Assembly (NCBI RefSeq): GCF_000725485.1
Contig: NZ_JOAG01000021.1
Coordinates: 124,001 to 188,000 of the forward strand
DNA: 64,000 bases
Reading direction: 5' to 3'
Origin: Nonomuraea candida
GTDB taxonomy: Bacteria > Actinomycetota > Actinomycetes > Streptosporangiales > Streptosporangiaceae
Position 1 is the stretch's first letter. Every line of letters starts with the position of its first letter. The translations under genes were made by a program, and so were the position numbers. Of the stretch, positions 1 to 8,490 are shown piece after piece. Under the pieces are notes generated by a model that saw only the letters and a list, made by a program, of their open reading frames with translations, was not told where the DNA came from and searched no databases.

Positions 1-342
1 ATCGAGACCGATCTCAAGGTCGTGATGCGGGCGACGGCGGCGGAGTTCGCCGATCCGGCGTTCGAGGCGCCGATCAGGGCGCTCAACACGGAGATCATCA
101 ACGATCCCGACCTGGCGGCGCAGTACCGCGAGCGGCTGGCCGACCCGGTCGACGAGGCCAAGAAGGCCCGGCTGCGCAGCGCGCAGCGGGCCGGCCAGAT
201 CGCCGCCGACGCCGACCTCGACCTGGCCCTGGAGCTGCTGTACGCGCCCCTCTACCAGCGCTGGCTGCACCGCTCGGGCCCGCTCACCGCCGACTACGCC
301 GACGCCCTCGTGGACCTCTGGCTCAGGGCACACCGCCCCTGA
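1..342 (+). CDS. TetR-family regulator, C-terminal part (truncated by window edge)
   Basis: The reading frame is open from the first base, so the gene starts outside the window and 113 codons are visible. The all-helical sequence (EFADPAFEAPIRALN, then a DLDLALELLYAPLYQRWL core and ending LVDLWLRAHRP) resembles the ligand-binding and dimerisation half of TetR regulators with a TetR_C domain of the TetR_C_11 type. The DNA-binding HTH would lie upstream. It converges on the MerR gene that follows on the minus strand. Its ligand and targets cannot be judged. The family call rests on the pattern of the C-terminal domain only. Confidence 0.7.
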   Translation: METDLKVVMRATAAEFADPAFEAPIRALNTEIINDPDLAAQYRERLADPVDEAKKARLRSAQRAGQIAADADLDLALELLYAPLYQRWLHRSGPLTADYADALVDLWLRAHRP

Positions 343-390
343 CCCCGGCCCCGGCCCGGCCCTGACCCCGCCCCAGTCCGGCGCCGATCC

Positions 391-416
391 GGCGCCGGCC
401 GCCTCCGGCCGGCGCC
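391..416. terminator. Perfect hairpin between convergent genes
   Basis: An 11-bp perfect inverted repeat (GGCGCCGGCCG, 4-nt loop, CGGCCGGCGCC) lies between the ends of the convergent TetR and MerR genes. There is no T-tract, so it would act as a GC-type, possibly bidirectional terminator. This is inferred from position and symmetry. Confidence 0.45.
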
Positions 417-444
417 CGGCCCGGCGCGGTTCCCCGGCCCACCG

Positions 445-1227
445 TCATTCGTAGCGGGGTGCGGGCTCCACGCGTTCGAGCTTGGTCCACCCGGTCCAGC
501 CGCGCCGCTCCAGCAGCTCGATCAGCCGCCGGGCCGCCGGCACCGTGCCGAACGCCAGCCGGTCCATCAGCTCGGCCAGCGCCGGCTCGATGTCGGTGTC
601 GTCGACGTAGTCCTCGCCCCTCTCCTCGGCCAGCCCGCTGATGTACGCGGCCAGCTCGTCGGCCAGCCCCTCCAGCCCGGGATCGTCCGTCCGGTCGAGG
701 GCCCGGCCCAGCGTGCGGTAGAAGCCGACGAGCCGCGGGTCGGCGAGCTGCTCCCGCTTGCGCGCCATCCACTCGGGCACCCGCTCCGGCGAGTGCGCGG
801 CCAGCGGGATCCAGCCGTCGCGTTCGGCCCGGACGATCCGCTCGTCGATGCCGAGCGCCCGCAGCCGGTCGAGATAGTCGACCACCTCCGCAGGCAGCGC
901 CAGGCCGTCCCCGGCGGCGAGACGGGCGATCCGCTCGCGGTGCCGCTGCCGCCGCCGGATCTCCGCCCGCAGCCGCCTGTCGATGTCGGCGATCGCCGCG
1001 GCGAACTCCTTCTCGTCGGCGCGCAGCAGCTCCCGCACCCGCGCCAGCGGCACTCCGGCCTCGGCGAGGGTGCGGATCCTGATCAGTTCGACCACGGCGG
1101 CGGCGTCGTAGCGGCGATAGCCGGAGTGGTCACGCGCCGGCTCGGGCAGCAGCCCCTTGGCGTGGTAGTGCCGCACCGCCCGCACCGTCACCCCGGCGTA
1201 TGACGCCAGCTCGCCAATGGTCAGCAT
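445..1227 (-). CDS. MerR-family transcriptional regulator
   Basis: A 260-residue regulator. The start at 1227 is chosen because MLTIGELASYAGV is the classical MerR N-terminus; an earlier in-frame start would add 24 residues unlike the family. The winged HTH (residues 1-70, with TVRAVRHYHAKGLLPEP) is followed by a coiled-coil helix of about 40 residues and a long C-terminal helical domain, probably for effector binding. No metal-binding Cys cluster is visible, so it is not a heavy-metal MerR. It lies 4 bp behind an alpha/beta hydrolase gene on the same strand and is probably co-transcribed with it. Confidence 0.88.
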   Translation of the reverse strand: MLTIGELASYAGVTVRAVRHYHAKGLLPEPARDHSGYRRYDAAAVVELIRIRTLAEAGVPLARVRELLRADEKEFAAAIADIDRRLRAEIRRRQRHRERIARLAAGDGLALPAEVVDYLDRLRALGIDERIVRAERDGWIPLAAHSPERVPEWMARKREQLADPRLVGFYRTLGRALDRTDDPGLEGLADELAAYISGLAEERGEDYVDDTDIEPALAELMDRLAFGTVPAARRLIELLERRGWTGWTKLERVEPAPRYE

Positions 1228-1231
1228 CGCA

Positions 1232-2080
1232 TCAGCCTGCCAGACGTCCGCCGTGGCCGCCCGCCGCACCCCGGATGATCCGGGCGACGTCGGGGGCATG
1301 GGTGAAGACCAGCCCGTGGTCGGCCTCGATCCAGTGTGCGGCGATCCGCGGCTGCTCGCGGACCAGCCGCGCCACGCCCGCCCGCCAGTTGTCGTTGAAC
1401 CGGGCCGCGGGCCCGTCGCCGCCTTCGCCGGCCATCGAAGTGGACATGATCATGGTGATGGGCAGGTCGATCTCCCGGTACCGGGCGAGGATCCGCGCCC
1501 GGACCGCGTCGATCTCGACGTTCAGCTCGAGAACGTCCTGCGCGGTGAGCAGCACCTGCCGCGCGGTGCCCCGCTCGGCCTCCTGCCGCCTGGCCTGCTC
1601 CTCCCACATCGCGCGGAACCCCGGCAGGAGGTCCTCGGTGACGAACGGCTCCGGCACCGGGTTGGCCCCGTCGATGAGGACGAGCCCGGCGACCGTGCCG
1701 GGATGCTCGGCGGCGTGGTGCACGGCCAGGTCCGCGCCCAGCGAGTAGCCCACGAGGAGGGGCGCCGCGTCCAGGCCGAGGCGTCCGGGGTCGGCCAGCA
1801 CGGCGGTCAGATCGCCGCGGAACGCCTCGAAGGAGTACCGGCCGGCGGGCGAGGCGAGGCCGTGGCCCCTGAGGTCGAAGGTCACCACGTCGTGGTCGCG
1901 GCGCAGCAGGGCGGCCAGCTCGTGCAGGCCGGCCTGGGTCGTGTGCAGCCCGGGGCACAGGACGAGCGGCCGCCCCTGTCCACCCCGGCACACCGGGATC
2001 GTGACGCCGTCGTGGGAGATCGTGAAGTGCCGCAGGTCGCCCGCCGGCTCGCGGGTCGGTGTCGTGTTCATGGGCGCCAT
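1232..2080 (-). CDS. Alpha/beta-fold hydrolase
   Basis: A 282-residue protein of the alpha/beta hydrolase superfamily. Visible landmarks are the oxyanion-hole region (LVLCPGLHTTQAG), FDLRGHG, the nucleophile elbow GYSLGAD (Ser) and a C-terminal catalytic His in EADHGLVFTHAP. No signal peptide is seen, so it is probably cytoplasmic; the substrate is unknown. Start 2080 (or the ATG at 2071) is preferred over an upstream start at 2215, which would run through the divergent MerR promoter. It is the first gene of a two-gene operon with the MerR gene at 445-1227 and is divergent from the MerR gene at 2175. Confidence 0.85.
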   Translation of the reverse strand: MAPMNTTPTREPAGDLRHFTISHDGVTIPVCRGGQGRPLVLCPGLHTTQAGLHELAALLRRDHDVVTFDLRGHGLASPAGRYSFEAFRGDLTAVLADPGRLGLDAAPLLVGYSLGADLAVHHAAEHPGTVAGLVLIDGANPVPEPFVTEDLLPGFRAMWEEQARRQEAERGTARQVLLTAQDVLELNVEIDAVRARILARYREIDLPITMIMSTSMAGEGGDGPAARFNDNWRAGVARLVREQPRIAAHWIEADHGLVFTHAPDVARIIRGAAGGHGGRLAG

Positions 2081-2142
2081 GCTGGAAGGTTGCCGTTGCG
2101 TCAGGGTCAAGCCGGACGGCGGCGGCGCCCGCCGATTTGACG

Positions 2143-2157
2143 TTGACGCCGCGTCAA
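2143..2157. promoter_or_regulatory. MerR-type operator palindrome
   Basis: The perfect palindrome TTGACG-CCG-CGTCAA sits in the 94-bp gap between the divergent hydrolase and MerR genes, just upstream of the MerR start. MerR regulators bind such dyads within overlong promoter spacers. Either or both neighbouring MerR proteins could use it; this is inference from sequence symmetry and position. Confidence 0.6.
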
Positions 2158-2174
2158 GGTCTTTACTGGGTGGC

Positions 2175-2939
2175 ATGCGGATCGGAGAGCTGGCCGCGCT
2201 GCTCGGGGTGTCCACCCGGACCGTGCGCCACTACCACCACCAGGGCGTGCTGCCGGAGCCGCCGCGCCTGGCCAACGGCTACCGCGAATACGGCATGCGC
2301 GACGCCGTCGCCCTGGCCCGCGTGCGCCGCCTGGTCGCGCTCGGCCTGAGCCTGGACGAGGCCCGCGACGTCATCGCCGCCGACCGGTCCAGGGAGCTGC
2401 CCGAGATCCTCGCCGAGATCGACGCCGACCTGGCCGCTCAGGAGCGGGAGATCCGGCAGCGGCGGGCCCGCCTGGCCGAGATCCTGCGGCGGGCCGAGGA
2501 CGGGATGCTCGGCCCCGACGACACCGCCTCCCCCGACCTGCTGGCCGTCCTGCGCCAGGTGCAGGCGCCCGCGTCCAAGGCGGCGGCCTGGGACCGCGAC
2601 CTGCTCCTGCTGATGGACGGCCTGTCCACCGGGCCCGACCGGCAGAGCGCCTTCGGCCTGCTCGACGCGCTGGCCGCCGATCCCGCGGCCCTGGCCACCG
2701 GGCGCGAGTTCTACCGCAGGATGGACGAGCTGGCCGAGGCCGACCCCGCCGACCCCCGCGTCGGGCCGCTGGCCGAGCTGCTGGCGGACTACAGCGTGGA
2801 GCACCTGCTCCGCGAGTTCGGGCCCGACGCGCGCGAGCTGGACCTGCGGCAGCTCGACTCCTTCCTCGACGGGCTGAGCCCCGCGCAGGCCGAGGTCGTA
2901 CGCCGGGCGATCCGGCTCATCGCCGCCCGCCTGCGCTGA
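2175..2939 (+). CDS. MerR-family transcriptional regulator
   Basis: A 254-residue MerR regulator beginning MRIGELAALLGVSTRTVRHYHHQG, which fixes the start at 2175. The HTH (about residues 1-70) is followed by a charged coiled-coil (EIDADLAAQEREIRQRRARLAEIL) and a helical C-terminal domain. Its architecture closely parallels that of the MerR protein at 445-1227, so the two look like paralogues flanking one hydrolase. A palindrome 18 bp upstream of the start suggests autoregulation. The effector is unknown. Confidence 0.88.
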   Translation: MRIGELAALLGVSTRTVRHYHHQGVLPEPPRLANGYREYGMRDAVALARVRRLVALGLSLDEARDVIAADRSRELPEILAEIDADLAAQEREIRQRRARLAEILRRAEDGMLGPDDTASPDLLAVLRQVQAPASKAAAWDRDLLLLMDGLSTGPDRQSAFGLLDALAADPAALATGREFYRRMDELAEADPADPRVGPLAELLADYSVEHLLREFGPDARELDLRQLDSFLDGLSPAQAEVVRRAIRLIAARLR

Positions 2940-2956
2940 CCGCGGCACGCACCGTC

Positions 2957-2996
2957 GTCCGTGTTCGTCCGTGTTCGTCCGTGTTCGTCCGTGTTC
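2957..2996. repeat. 10-bp tandem repeat, four copies
   Basis: Four perfect head-to-tail copies of GTCCGTGTTC lie in the intergenic space just behind the MerR gene. No gene spans them. They look like a simple minisatellite; any role, for example as a binding-site array, is unknown. Confidence 0.9.
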
Positions 2997-3099
2997 GCAC
3001 GGGTGGCGTTTATTGGCTTGGTGCCCTAGCTCTTGGTCGGTAGAGTGCCTTGGCCCCCAGATCCCCCTGTATCGCTCATATGATCGGAGTTGAGCGCTC

Positions 3100-3204
3100 G
3101 TGAGCCAGCAGGCCGGCACTCGTGCCCGCGCCCGCGACGAGTCCGCGCCGGGCGACCGGGTCCACGACGCGACCCGCACCGCGAGCGGAGGCGGCACCGG
3201 ATGA
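3100..3204 (+). CDS. Possible 34-residue leader peptide
   Basis: A GTG-initiated frame of 34 codons (VSQQAGTRARARDESAPGDR at its start) with a CGGAG motif about 9 bp upstream. It ends in a TGA that overlaps the ATG of the MFS transporter gene (ATGA), the usual geometry of translational coupling. The peptide is Arg/Gly-rich, with no recognisable domain. It may be a regulatory leader peptide or simply a chance frame, and codon bias cannot settle it at this length. Confidence 0.3.
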   Translation: MSQQAGTRARARDESAPGDRVHDATRTASGGGTG

Positions 3205-4505
3205 CCGCGACCACCCGATGGCGGCGCAACGTCGCCTTCTTCCTGACCGGGCAGACCGTGTCGCTGTTCGGCTCGATGATCGTCCAGTACGCCGTGATGT
3301 GGTGGGTGACGCTGGAGACCCGGTCCGGGCTGGCGATCGCCCTCTACGCGGTGGCCGCGTTCCTGCCGCAGGGCCTGATGTCGATCTTCGGGGGCGTGCT
3401 CGCCGACCGGATGAACCGCCGGGTGCTGGTCATGGCCGCCGACGCCATCATCGCCGGGGCGACGCTGCTGCTCGCGGTGCTGATGGCCAACGGCGTAGAG
3501 GACCTGTGGATCGTCCTGCTGGCCGTGGCGGTGCGCTCGCTGGGCGCGGGCGTGCAGACGCCCGCCGTGCAGGCGATGATCCCGCAGATCGTGCCCGGCG
3601 AGCAGCTCATGCGCGTCAACGGGATCTTCCAGACCATCCAGTCGGCGATGGCCCTGCTCGCCCCCGCCGCCGCCGCCGTCATCTTCAACGCGTACGGGCT
3701 CGTCCCCGTCTTCTTCCTCGACGTGGTCACCGCCGTGATCGGGATCGGCCTGCTGGCCCTGGTCGCCGTGCCGACGCTGGAGCGGGTGGCCGAGTCCACC
3801 ACCTCCTACCGGCAGGACCTGGCCGAGGGCATGCGCTACATCCGCACCCACGCGATCGTGCGCTGGCTGCTCATCGTGTACGCGGTCATCTTCCTGCTCA
3901 CCGTGGCGCCCTCGTTCGTCACGCCGCTGCTGGTCGCGCGTACCTTCGGCAGCGAGGAGTGGATGCTGGCGACTCTGGAGATCGCCTTCAGCCTCGGCAT
4001 GATGCTCGGCGGCGTGCTGATGTCCACGGTGCTGGCCAGGCGCAGCCCGATCGGCCTGATCCTGGTCGCCGTCTACGGCTTCGGGCTGGTCACCGTGGCG
4101 CTCGGCCTGAGCGGCAACCTGTGGGTGTTCTTCGGTTTCATGTTCGTGTTCGGGCTGCTGGTGCCGCCGTTCTCGACGCCGTTCATGACGCTGATCCAGG
4201 AGACCGTCGAGCCGGCCATGCACGGGCGCGTGTTCAGCTACGTCGGCATCGTGATGGCGATGGCGACCCCGATCGGGATGGCGGTGTTCGGCCCACTGGC
4301 CGACGTGGTCAGCGTGCAGGTCATACTCATCGCCGCCGGGCTGGCCGCCATCGCGGTGATCGCGATCGCCACCCGCGTGCCCTCCGGCCGGGCCACCATC
4401 GCCGCCGCCCGCGCTCACGCCGGGCGCGACCCCGATGCCGGGCCTCTGCCCGAGGCGGAGGCCGAGGGCACGACGGGCCGCACGTCCACGCCCGGCGGCG
4501 TCTGA
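3201..4505 (+). CDS. MFS transporter (EntS/macrolide-efflux-like)
   Basis: A 434-residue integral membrane protein with about 12 hydrophobic segments, beginning WRRNVAFFLTGQTVSLFGSMI and containing the cytoplasmic-loop motif GVLADRMNRR. This is typical of the MFS_3 type (enterobactin or macrolide efflux). Start 3201 has a GGAGG box 9 bp upstream. It is probably a proton-driven exporter of a small lipophilic compound. It stands alone, convergent with a LysR gene, so the substrate is not indicated by context. Confidence 0.88.
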   Translation: MTATTRWRRNVAFFLTGQTVSLFGSMIVQYAVMWWVTLETRSGLAIALYAVAAFLPQGLMSIFGGVLADRMNRRVLVMAADAIIAGATLLLAVLMANGVEDLWIVLLAVAVRSLGAGVQTPAVQAMIPQIVPGEQLMRVNGIFQTIQSAMALLAPAAAAVIFNAYGLVPVFFLDVVTAVIGIGLLALVAVPTLERVAESTTSYRQDLAEGMRYIRTHAIVRWLLIVYAVIFLLTVAPSFVTPLLVARTFGSEEWMLATLEIAFSLGMMLGGVLMSTVLARRSPIGLILVAVYGFGLVTVALGLSGNLWVFFGFMFVFGLLVPPFSTPFMTLIQETVEPAMHGRVFSYVGIVMAMATPIGMAVFGPLADVVSVQVILIAAGLAAIAVIAIATRVPSGRATIAAARAHAGRDPDAGPLPEAEAEGTTGRTSTPGGV

Positions 4506-4516
4506 ACGACGACGCC

Positions 4517-4550
4517 ACGCCCGCCCGCCTCTCCCATGGCGAGCGGGCGT
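4517..4550. terminator. Inverted repeat between convergent genes
   Basis: ACGCCCGC and GCGGGCGT form an 8-bp perfect stem around an 18-nt loop between the ends of the MFS gene and the LysR gene. It is a plausible shared terminator, with no T-tract. Confidence 0.4.
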
Positions 4551-5446
4551 CAGGCGCCCGGGCTCCAGTCCCAGCCGGTGATCGTGGCGCGCATCAGGCG
4601 GGCGGCCGTCGGCAGGTGGCCGTCGGCGCTCCAGTGCAGGGTGACCGTACGGCGGCAGTCGGGGCTGTCCACGGGCAGCCAGGCGACGCCGCCCGGCGCG
4701 GCGCCCGGCGGGGCGCCCCGGAGGGCGAAGGCGGGCACCAGGCCGATGCCGAGCCCCGCGCCGATCAGCTCCGCGATCGCGCTCGGCTCGTCGCTCTCGC
4801 AGACGATCCTCGGCGCCTGGTCGCGCGCGGCGAAGAGCCGGTCGAGCAGCCGGCGGATCCAGTGCCCCTTGCGGGCGGTGATGAAGGGCTGATCGGCGAG
4901 GTCGTCCACGCTCACGGACGCGCGCCCCGCGAGCGGGTGATCGAGCCGCATGGCCACCCCCACCGCCTCCTCGAACAACCGCGCCGACTCCAGCCCCGCC
5001 GCGTGGATCGGCTGCGAGGTGACGCAGAGATCGACGTCCTGGGCCCGCAGGCGGCGGGCCATGTCCTCGGCGGGCGACCAGTGGAGCTGGATCTCGACGG
5101 CCGGATGGGCGCGCTTGTACGCCGCCAGCGGCCCGGTGAGCGTGAGGAAGGTCTCCGACGCCAGCCGCACGGTGCCGGCTCCCCCGCTCGCGGTCGCGGC
5201 GACGGCGCGCCGCCCGGCTTCGAGCTCGCCGAGGGCACGGTCGACGTGGTCGCGGAAGAGCCGGCCCGCGTCGTTCAGCCGGAGCCGCCCGCTGCGGTCG
5301 AACAGCGGCGCGCCCAGCTCGCTCTCCAGCCGGGCGATGGTACGGCTCAGCGACGGCTGGGCGACGCGCAGCTCGTCGGCCGCCCGGCTGAGGTGCTCCA
5401 GCCGGGCCACCACCAGGAACTGCCTGAGCGAGTTCAGCTCCATCAT
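4550..5446 (-). CDS. LysR-family transcriptional regulator
   Basis: A 298-residue protein, the usual LysR length. The N-terminal winged HTH (residues 1-60: LRQFLVVARLEHLSRAADEL, then QPSLSRTIARLE) is followed by a periplasmic-binding-protein-like effector domain (about residues 90-290). It starts at tandem ATG codons. It is divergent from the DUF6220-like/multicopper oxidase operon at 5554, with a 107-bp gap that likely holds both promoters. That operon is therefore the most likely target, although this is inferred from position only. Confidence 0.9.
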   Translation of the reverse strand: MMELNSLRQFLVVARLEHLSRAADELRVAQPSLSRTIARLESELGAPLFDRSGRLRLNDAGRLFRDHVDRALGELEAGRRAVAATASGGAGTVRLASETFLTLTGPLAAYKRAHPAVEIQLHWSPAEDMARRLRAQDVDLCVTSQPIHAAGLESARLFEEAVGVAMRLDHPLAGRASVSVDDLADQPFITARKGHWIRRLLDRLFAARDQAPRIVCESDEPSAIAELIGAGLGIGLVPAFALRGAPPGAAPGGVAWLPVDSPDCRRTVTLHWSADGHLPTAARLMRATITGWDWSPGA

Positions 5447-5553
5447 GCCTCCCGGAGCATAACGTCATAGCGATATTGATCTTAGACAAGATAGCTCACG
5501 AGGCATACCGTCGGGAGCGTTCGTCCATCGACCTCACTGTGAGGAGGATTCTC

Positions 5554-6030
5554 ATGCTCACCCCCGTTCAGGGCGCCGGCGGCGGGAAGCCGGCGCGGCC
5601 GGAGGAGCAGGGCCGTTCCCCGTCCGCCGCCGCGCGCCGTACCGGGCCGATCGGGCGGGTCTTCCAGGCCGTCGTCAGCGCGCACCTGGCGGCGATCGTC
5701 GCCCAGCCGGTGTTCGCCGGGGTCTATCTGAGCGGCGACTTCGACGGCCTGCGCTGGCACGGGCTCGGCGCCGACGTGGCCAGCTCCATCGGGTACGCGC
5801 AGGCGATCGTGGCCGTCGCGGTCTGGGTCCGGCTGCGCCGGGCCGGGCCGTTCGTGGCCACGGCGGGGGTGGTGGCGGCCGAGACGGTGCAGTACTTCGC
5901 CGGCCTGGACGGGGCGTTGTGGCTGCACGTCCCGCTGGGCGTGATGACCATCGCCGCGCTCGTCGTCCAGTTCGTCGCCGTCTGGCGCCGGCCCCTCCTG
6001 CGGCGGGAGGCCCGCGATGCCCGAGCCTGA
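5554..6030 (+). CDS. Small integral membrane protein, DUF6220-like
   Basis: A 158-residue protein with a charged N-terminus (about 40 residues) followed by four hydrophobic segments (about residues 45-150: AHLAAIVAQPVFAGVYL, IGYAQAIVAVAVWV, FVATAGVVAAETVQYF, VPLGVMTIAALVVQFVAVW). The start is fixed by GAGGAGG 8 bp upstream of the ATG. The arrangement resembles the DUF6220 membrane family; the function is unknown. Its last codons overlap the start of the multicopper oxidase gene, so the two are translationally coupled. It could anchor the oxidase or assist it at the membrane. Confidence 0.75.
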   Translation: MLTPVQGAGGGKPARPEEQGRSPSAAARRTGPIGRVFQAVVSAHLAAIVAQPVFAGVYLSGDFDGLRWHGLGADVASSIGYAQAIVAVAVWVRLRRAGPFVATAGVVAAETVQYFAGLDGALWLHVPLGVMTIAALVVQFVAVWRRPLLRREARDARA

Positions 6031-7807
6031 CGCAGTGCCCGAGCCTGACCAGCGGCCTGAGCGTGACGAGGCGCGCGGGCGTGACGAGGGGCTCCGGCAG
6101 GACGAGGGGCGCGAGCGGCCGGGAATGAGCAGGCGGCGGCTGCTGGGCATCGGCGGGGCGCTCGGCCTGATGGCCACCACCGGGCTGTCGGCCTCGGCGG
6201 CGCTGGCCCGCCGCCCGTCCTTCACCGGCGCGGAGCTGCGCAGCGCCGTGCCGCTGCCGCCGCCTTTCCAGGTGCCGCTGCCGATCCCCGCCGTGCTGCG
6301 GCCGGTCGCCACCTCGGGCGGCGCCGACCGGTACGAGATCACCCAGCGCGAGGCGAGCGCCGAGATCCTGCCCGGGATCAGGACGCCGCTGTGGACGTAC
6401 GAGGGCGCCTTCCCCGGCCCGACGATCGAGTCCCGGCGCGGCCGGCCGGTCACCGTGACGCACCGCAACGCGTTGCCCGTGCCGACCGTCGTGCACCTCC
6501 ACGGCGGACGGACCCCGGCCGACTCCGACGGCTACCCGACCGACCTGGTGCTGCCCGAGGGCTGGCCCCAGGCGGTCACGCCCGCGGGCCCCGGCGCCCA
6601 CCCGGCGCGAAACCCGCACCAGGGCCCGCACGCGAACGGCACGCACCCCGGGCACGGCACTCCCCCGGGACAGAGCACGCCTTCCGGGCACGGCACGCCT
6701 TCCGGGCACGTCATGCACGACCCGCGCGCCGTGGTGACCAGGCTGACCCGCGACTACACCTTCCCGCTGGACCAGCGGCCGGCGCTGCTGTGGTACCACG
6801 ACCACCGCATGGACTTCACCGCCCCCGCGATCTGGCGCGGCCTGGCCGGGCTGCACATCGTCCGCGACGACGCCGAGGATGACCTCGGCCTGCCCGCCGG
6901 CCCGCGCGAGCTGCCGCTCCTGATCACCGACCGCGCCTTCGCCGCCGACGGCACGCTCGACTATCCCGCGCTCGACCCCGCCCTGCGCGACCGGCCGGGC
7001 GTGCGGGAGCCGTACATCGCCGGGGTCCTCGGAGACGTGATCCTGGTCAACGGCGCCCCCTGGCCCGTGCACGAGGCCGACGCGGCCCGTTACCGGCTGC
7101 GCGTGCTCAACGCCTCCAACGCCCGTCACTACGAGCTGGAGGCGATCACCGACGACGGGCGCCGGCTCGACCTGGTGCAGATCGGCGCCGACCAGGGGCT
7201 GCTCGCCGCGCCGGTCACCCACCGGCTGCTGCCGATCGCCCCCGCCGAACGGTACGACGTGATCGTCGACTTCTCCGGCGTGCCCGTGGGCGGCCTCGTC
7301 AGGCTGGTCAACCGGCTGGGCTCCGGCCGTACGCGGGACGTGATGGCCTTCCGCGTCGCGCGCCGGGCCGCCGACGACAGCCGCGTGCCGCGTACCCTCT
7401 CCACCGACCTGCCGGACTGGCGCCGGTCGGACGCCGTGCGGGTGCGCGACTTCTCCTTCCGCGCCGGGCGGATGCGCGGCGGCCACGGCTGGCTGATCGG
7501 CGGGCTGCCGTTCGACCCGGCCCGCACCGATGTCACCGCCCGGCTGGGCGACGTCGAGGTGTGGCGGCTGGTCGCGGACGTGCACCATCCCGTCCACCTG
7601 CACCTGGCCGGCTTCCGGGTGCTCTCGCGCGGCGGCCGCCCGCCGCTGCCGCACGACGCGGGCCTGAAGGACACCGTCTCCCTGCGGCCGGGCGAGTCGG
7701 CGGAGATCATCACCCGCTTCGACGGCTACCGCGGCCGTTACCTCTTCCACTGCCACAACGCCGAGCACGAGGACATGGGCATGATGGCCAACCTCGAAAT
7801 CGTCTGA
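6017..7807 (+). CDS. Tat-exported multicopper oxidase
   Basis: A 596-residue three-domain cupredoxin oxidase. All copper-ligand motifs are present: HLHGG, WYHDHRMD, HPVHLHLAGF and HCHNAEHEDMGMM, with an axial Met. A twin-arginine signal (SRRRLLGIGGALGLMATT) begins at about residue 38. GGGAGG lies 6 bp before the ATG at 6017, inside the previous gene; an ATG at 6125 would give a conventional short signal peptide. It probably oxidises Cu(I), Mn(II) or phenolic substrates outside the membrane. An insert of about 40 residues rich in His, Gly and Pro (HPGHGTPPG and PSGHGTPSGH) lies between the first two copper motifs and is repetitive at DNA level. Confidence 0.9.
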   Translation: MPEPDAVPEPDQRPERDEARGRDEGLRQDEGRERPGMSRRRLLGIGGALGLMATTGLSASAALARRPSFTGAELRSAVPLPPPFQVPLPIPAVLRPVATSGGADRYEITQREASAEILPGIRTPLWTYEGAFPGPTIESRRGRPVTVTHRNALPVPTVVHLHGGRTPADSDGYPTDLVLPEGWPQAVTPAGPGAHPARNPHQGPHANGTHPGHGTPPGQSTPSGHGTPSGHVMHDPRAVVTRLTRDYTFPLDQRPALLWYHDHRMDFTAPAIWRGLAGLHIVRDDAEDDLGLPAGPRELPLLITDRAFAADGTLDYPALDPALRDRPGVREPYIAGVLGDVILVNGAPWPVHEADAARYRLRVLNASNARHYELEAITDDGRRLDLVQIGADQGLLAAPVTHRLLPIAPAERYDVIVDFSGVPVGGLVRLVNRLGSGRTRDVMAFRVARRAADDSRVPRTLSTDLPDWRRSDAVRVRDFSFRAGRMRGGHGWLIGGLPFDPARTDVTARLGDVEVWRLVADVHHPVHLHLAGFRVLSRGGRPPLPHDAGLKDTVSLRPGESAEIITRFDGYRGRYLFHCHNAEHEDMGMMANLEIV

Positions 7808-7833
7808 CGCCGCTTCGACTGCTTGCCATTCGA

Positions 7834-8490
7834 TCACCTCGACGGTGACACCAGGCCCGCCTCGTAGGCGAGGATGACGAGCTGAACCCGGTCGCGCGCA
7901 TCGAGCTTGCTCAGCAGCCGGCCCACATACGCCTTGACGGTGGCGACGCTGATGACCAGGTCGGCGGCTATTTCCGTATTGGTCAGGCCGCGCGCGATCA
8001 GGGTGAGGACCTCGCGTTCGCGCTCCGTGACGCCCGCCAGCTCCCGCGGTGCGGGATCGGGCGCGGGGCGATCGGCGAACGCCTCGATCAGCCGCCGGGT
8101 GACGCCCGGCGCGATCAGGGCGTCGCCGGCGGCCACGACCCGGACAGCGGTGAGGATGTCGTCCAGGGCCATGTCCTTGACGAGGAATCCGGACGCGCCC
8201 GCGCGGAGCGCGCCGTAGACGTAGTCGTCCTCGTCGAACGTGGTCAAGACGATGACGTGGGCCCGGCTGGGGCCCTGGGCGATCAGCCGGGTGGCCTCGA
8301 TGCCGTCCATGACGGGCATGCGAATGTCCATCACCACGACATCGGGGTCCAGTTCCTCGGCCAGCCGGACGGCCTGCAGCCCGGTCGCGGCCTCTCCGAC
8401 GAGTTCGAGGTCGGCGGCGTCGGTTATGACCATCTGCAGGGCGGCGCGGATCAGCGGCTGGTCGTCGGCCAGGACGACGCGGACGGTCAT
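7834..8490 (-). CDS. NarL/LuxR-type response regulator
   Basis: A 218-residue two-component response regulator. The receiver domain (residues 1-120) has the acidic pair ADD, phospho-acceptor Asp55 in VVMDIRMP and a conserved Lys in FLVKDMA. A C-terminal LuxR HTH follows (TEREREVLTLIARGLTNTEI). The start at 8490 overlaps the stop of the kinase gene by 4 bp (ATGA), so kinase and regulator are co-translated. Its targets are unknown; the neighbouring secreted-oxidase operon and the divergent secreted hydrolase are candidates. Confidence 0.93.
   Translation of the reverse strand: MTVRVVLADDQPLIRAALQMVITDAADLELVGEAATGLQAVRLAEELDPDVVVMDIRMPVMDGIEATRLIAQGPSRAHVIVLTTFDEDDYVYGALRAGASGFLVKDMALDDILTAVRVVAAGDALIAPGVTRRLIEAFADRPAPDPAPRELAGVTEREREVLTLIARGLTNTEIAADLVISVATVKAYVGRLLSKLDARDRVQLVILAYEAGLVSPSR

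Noticed and set aside
2163..5489. A 1108-codon open frame on the minus strand across the MerR, MFS and LysR genes
   Set aside because: Its amino-acid composition is His/Gly/Arg/Asp-rich and non-globular, and it runs antisense to or out of frame with three recognisable genes. Long antisense frames are expected in very GC-rich DNA.
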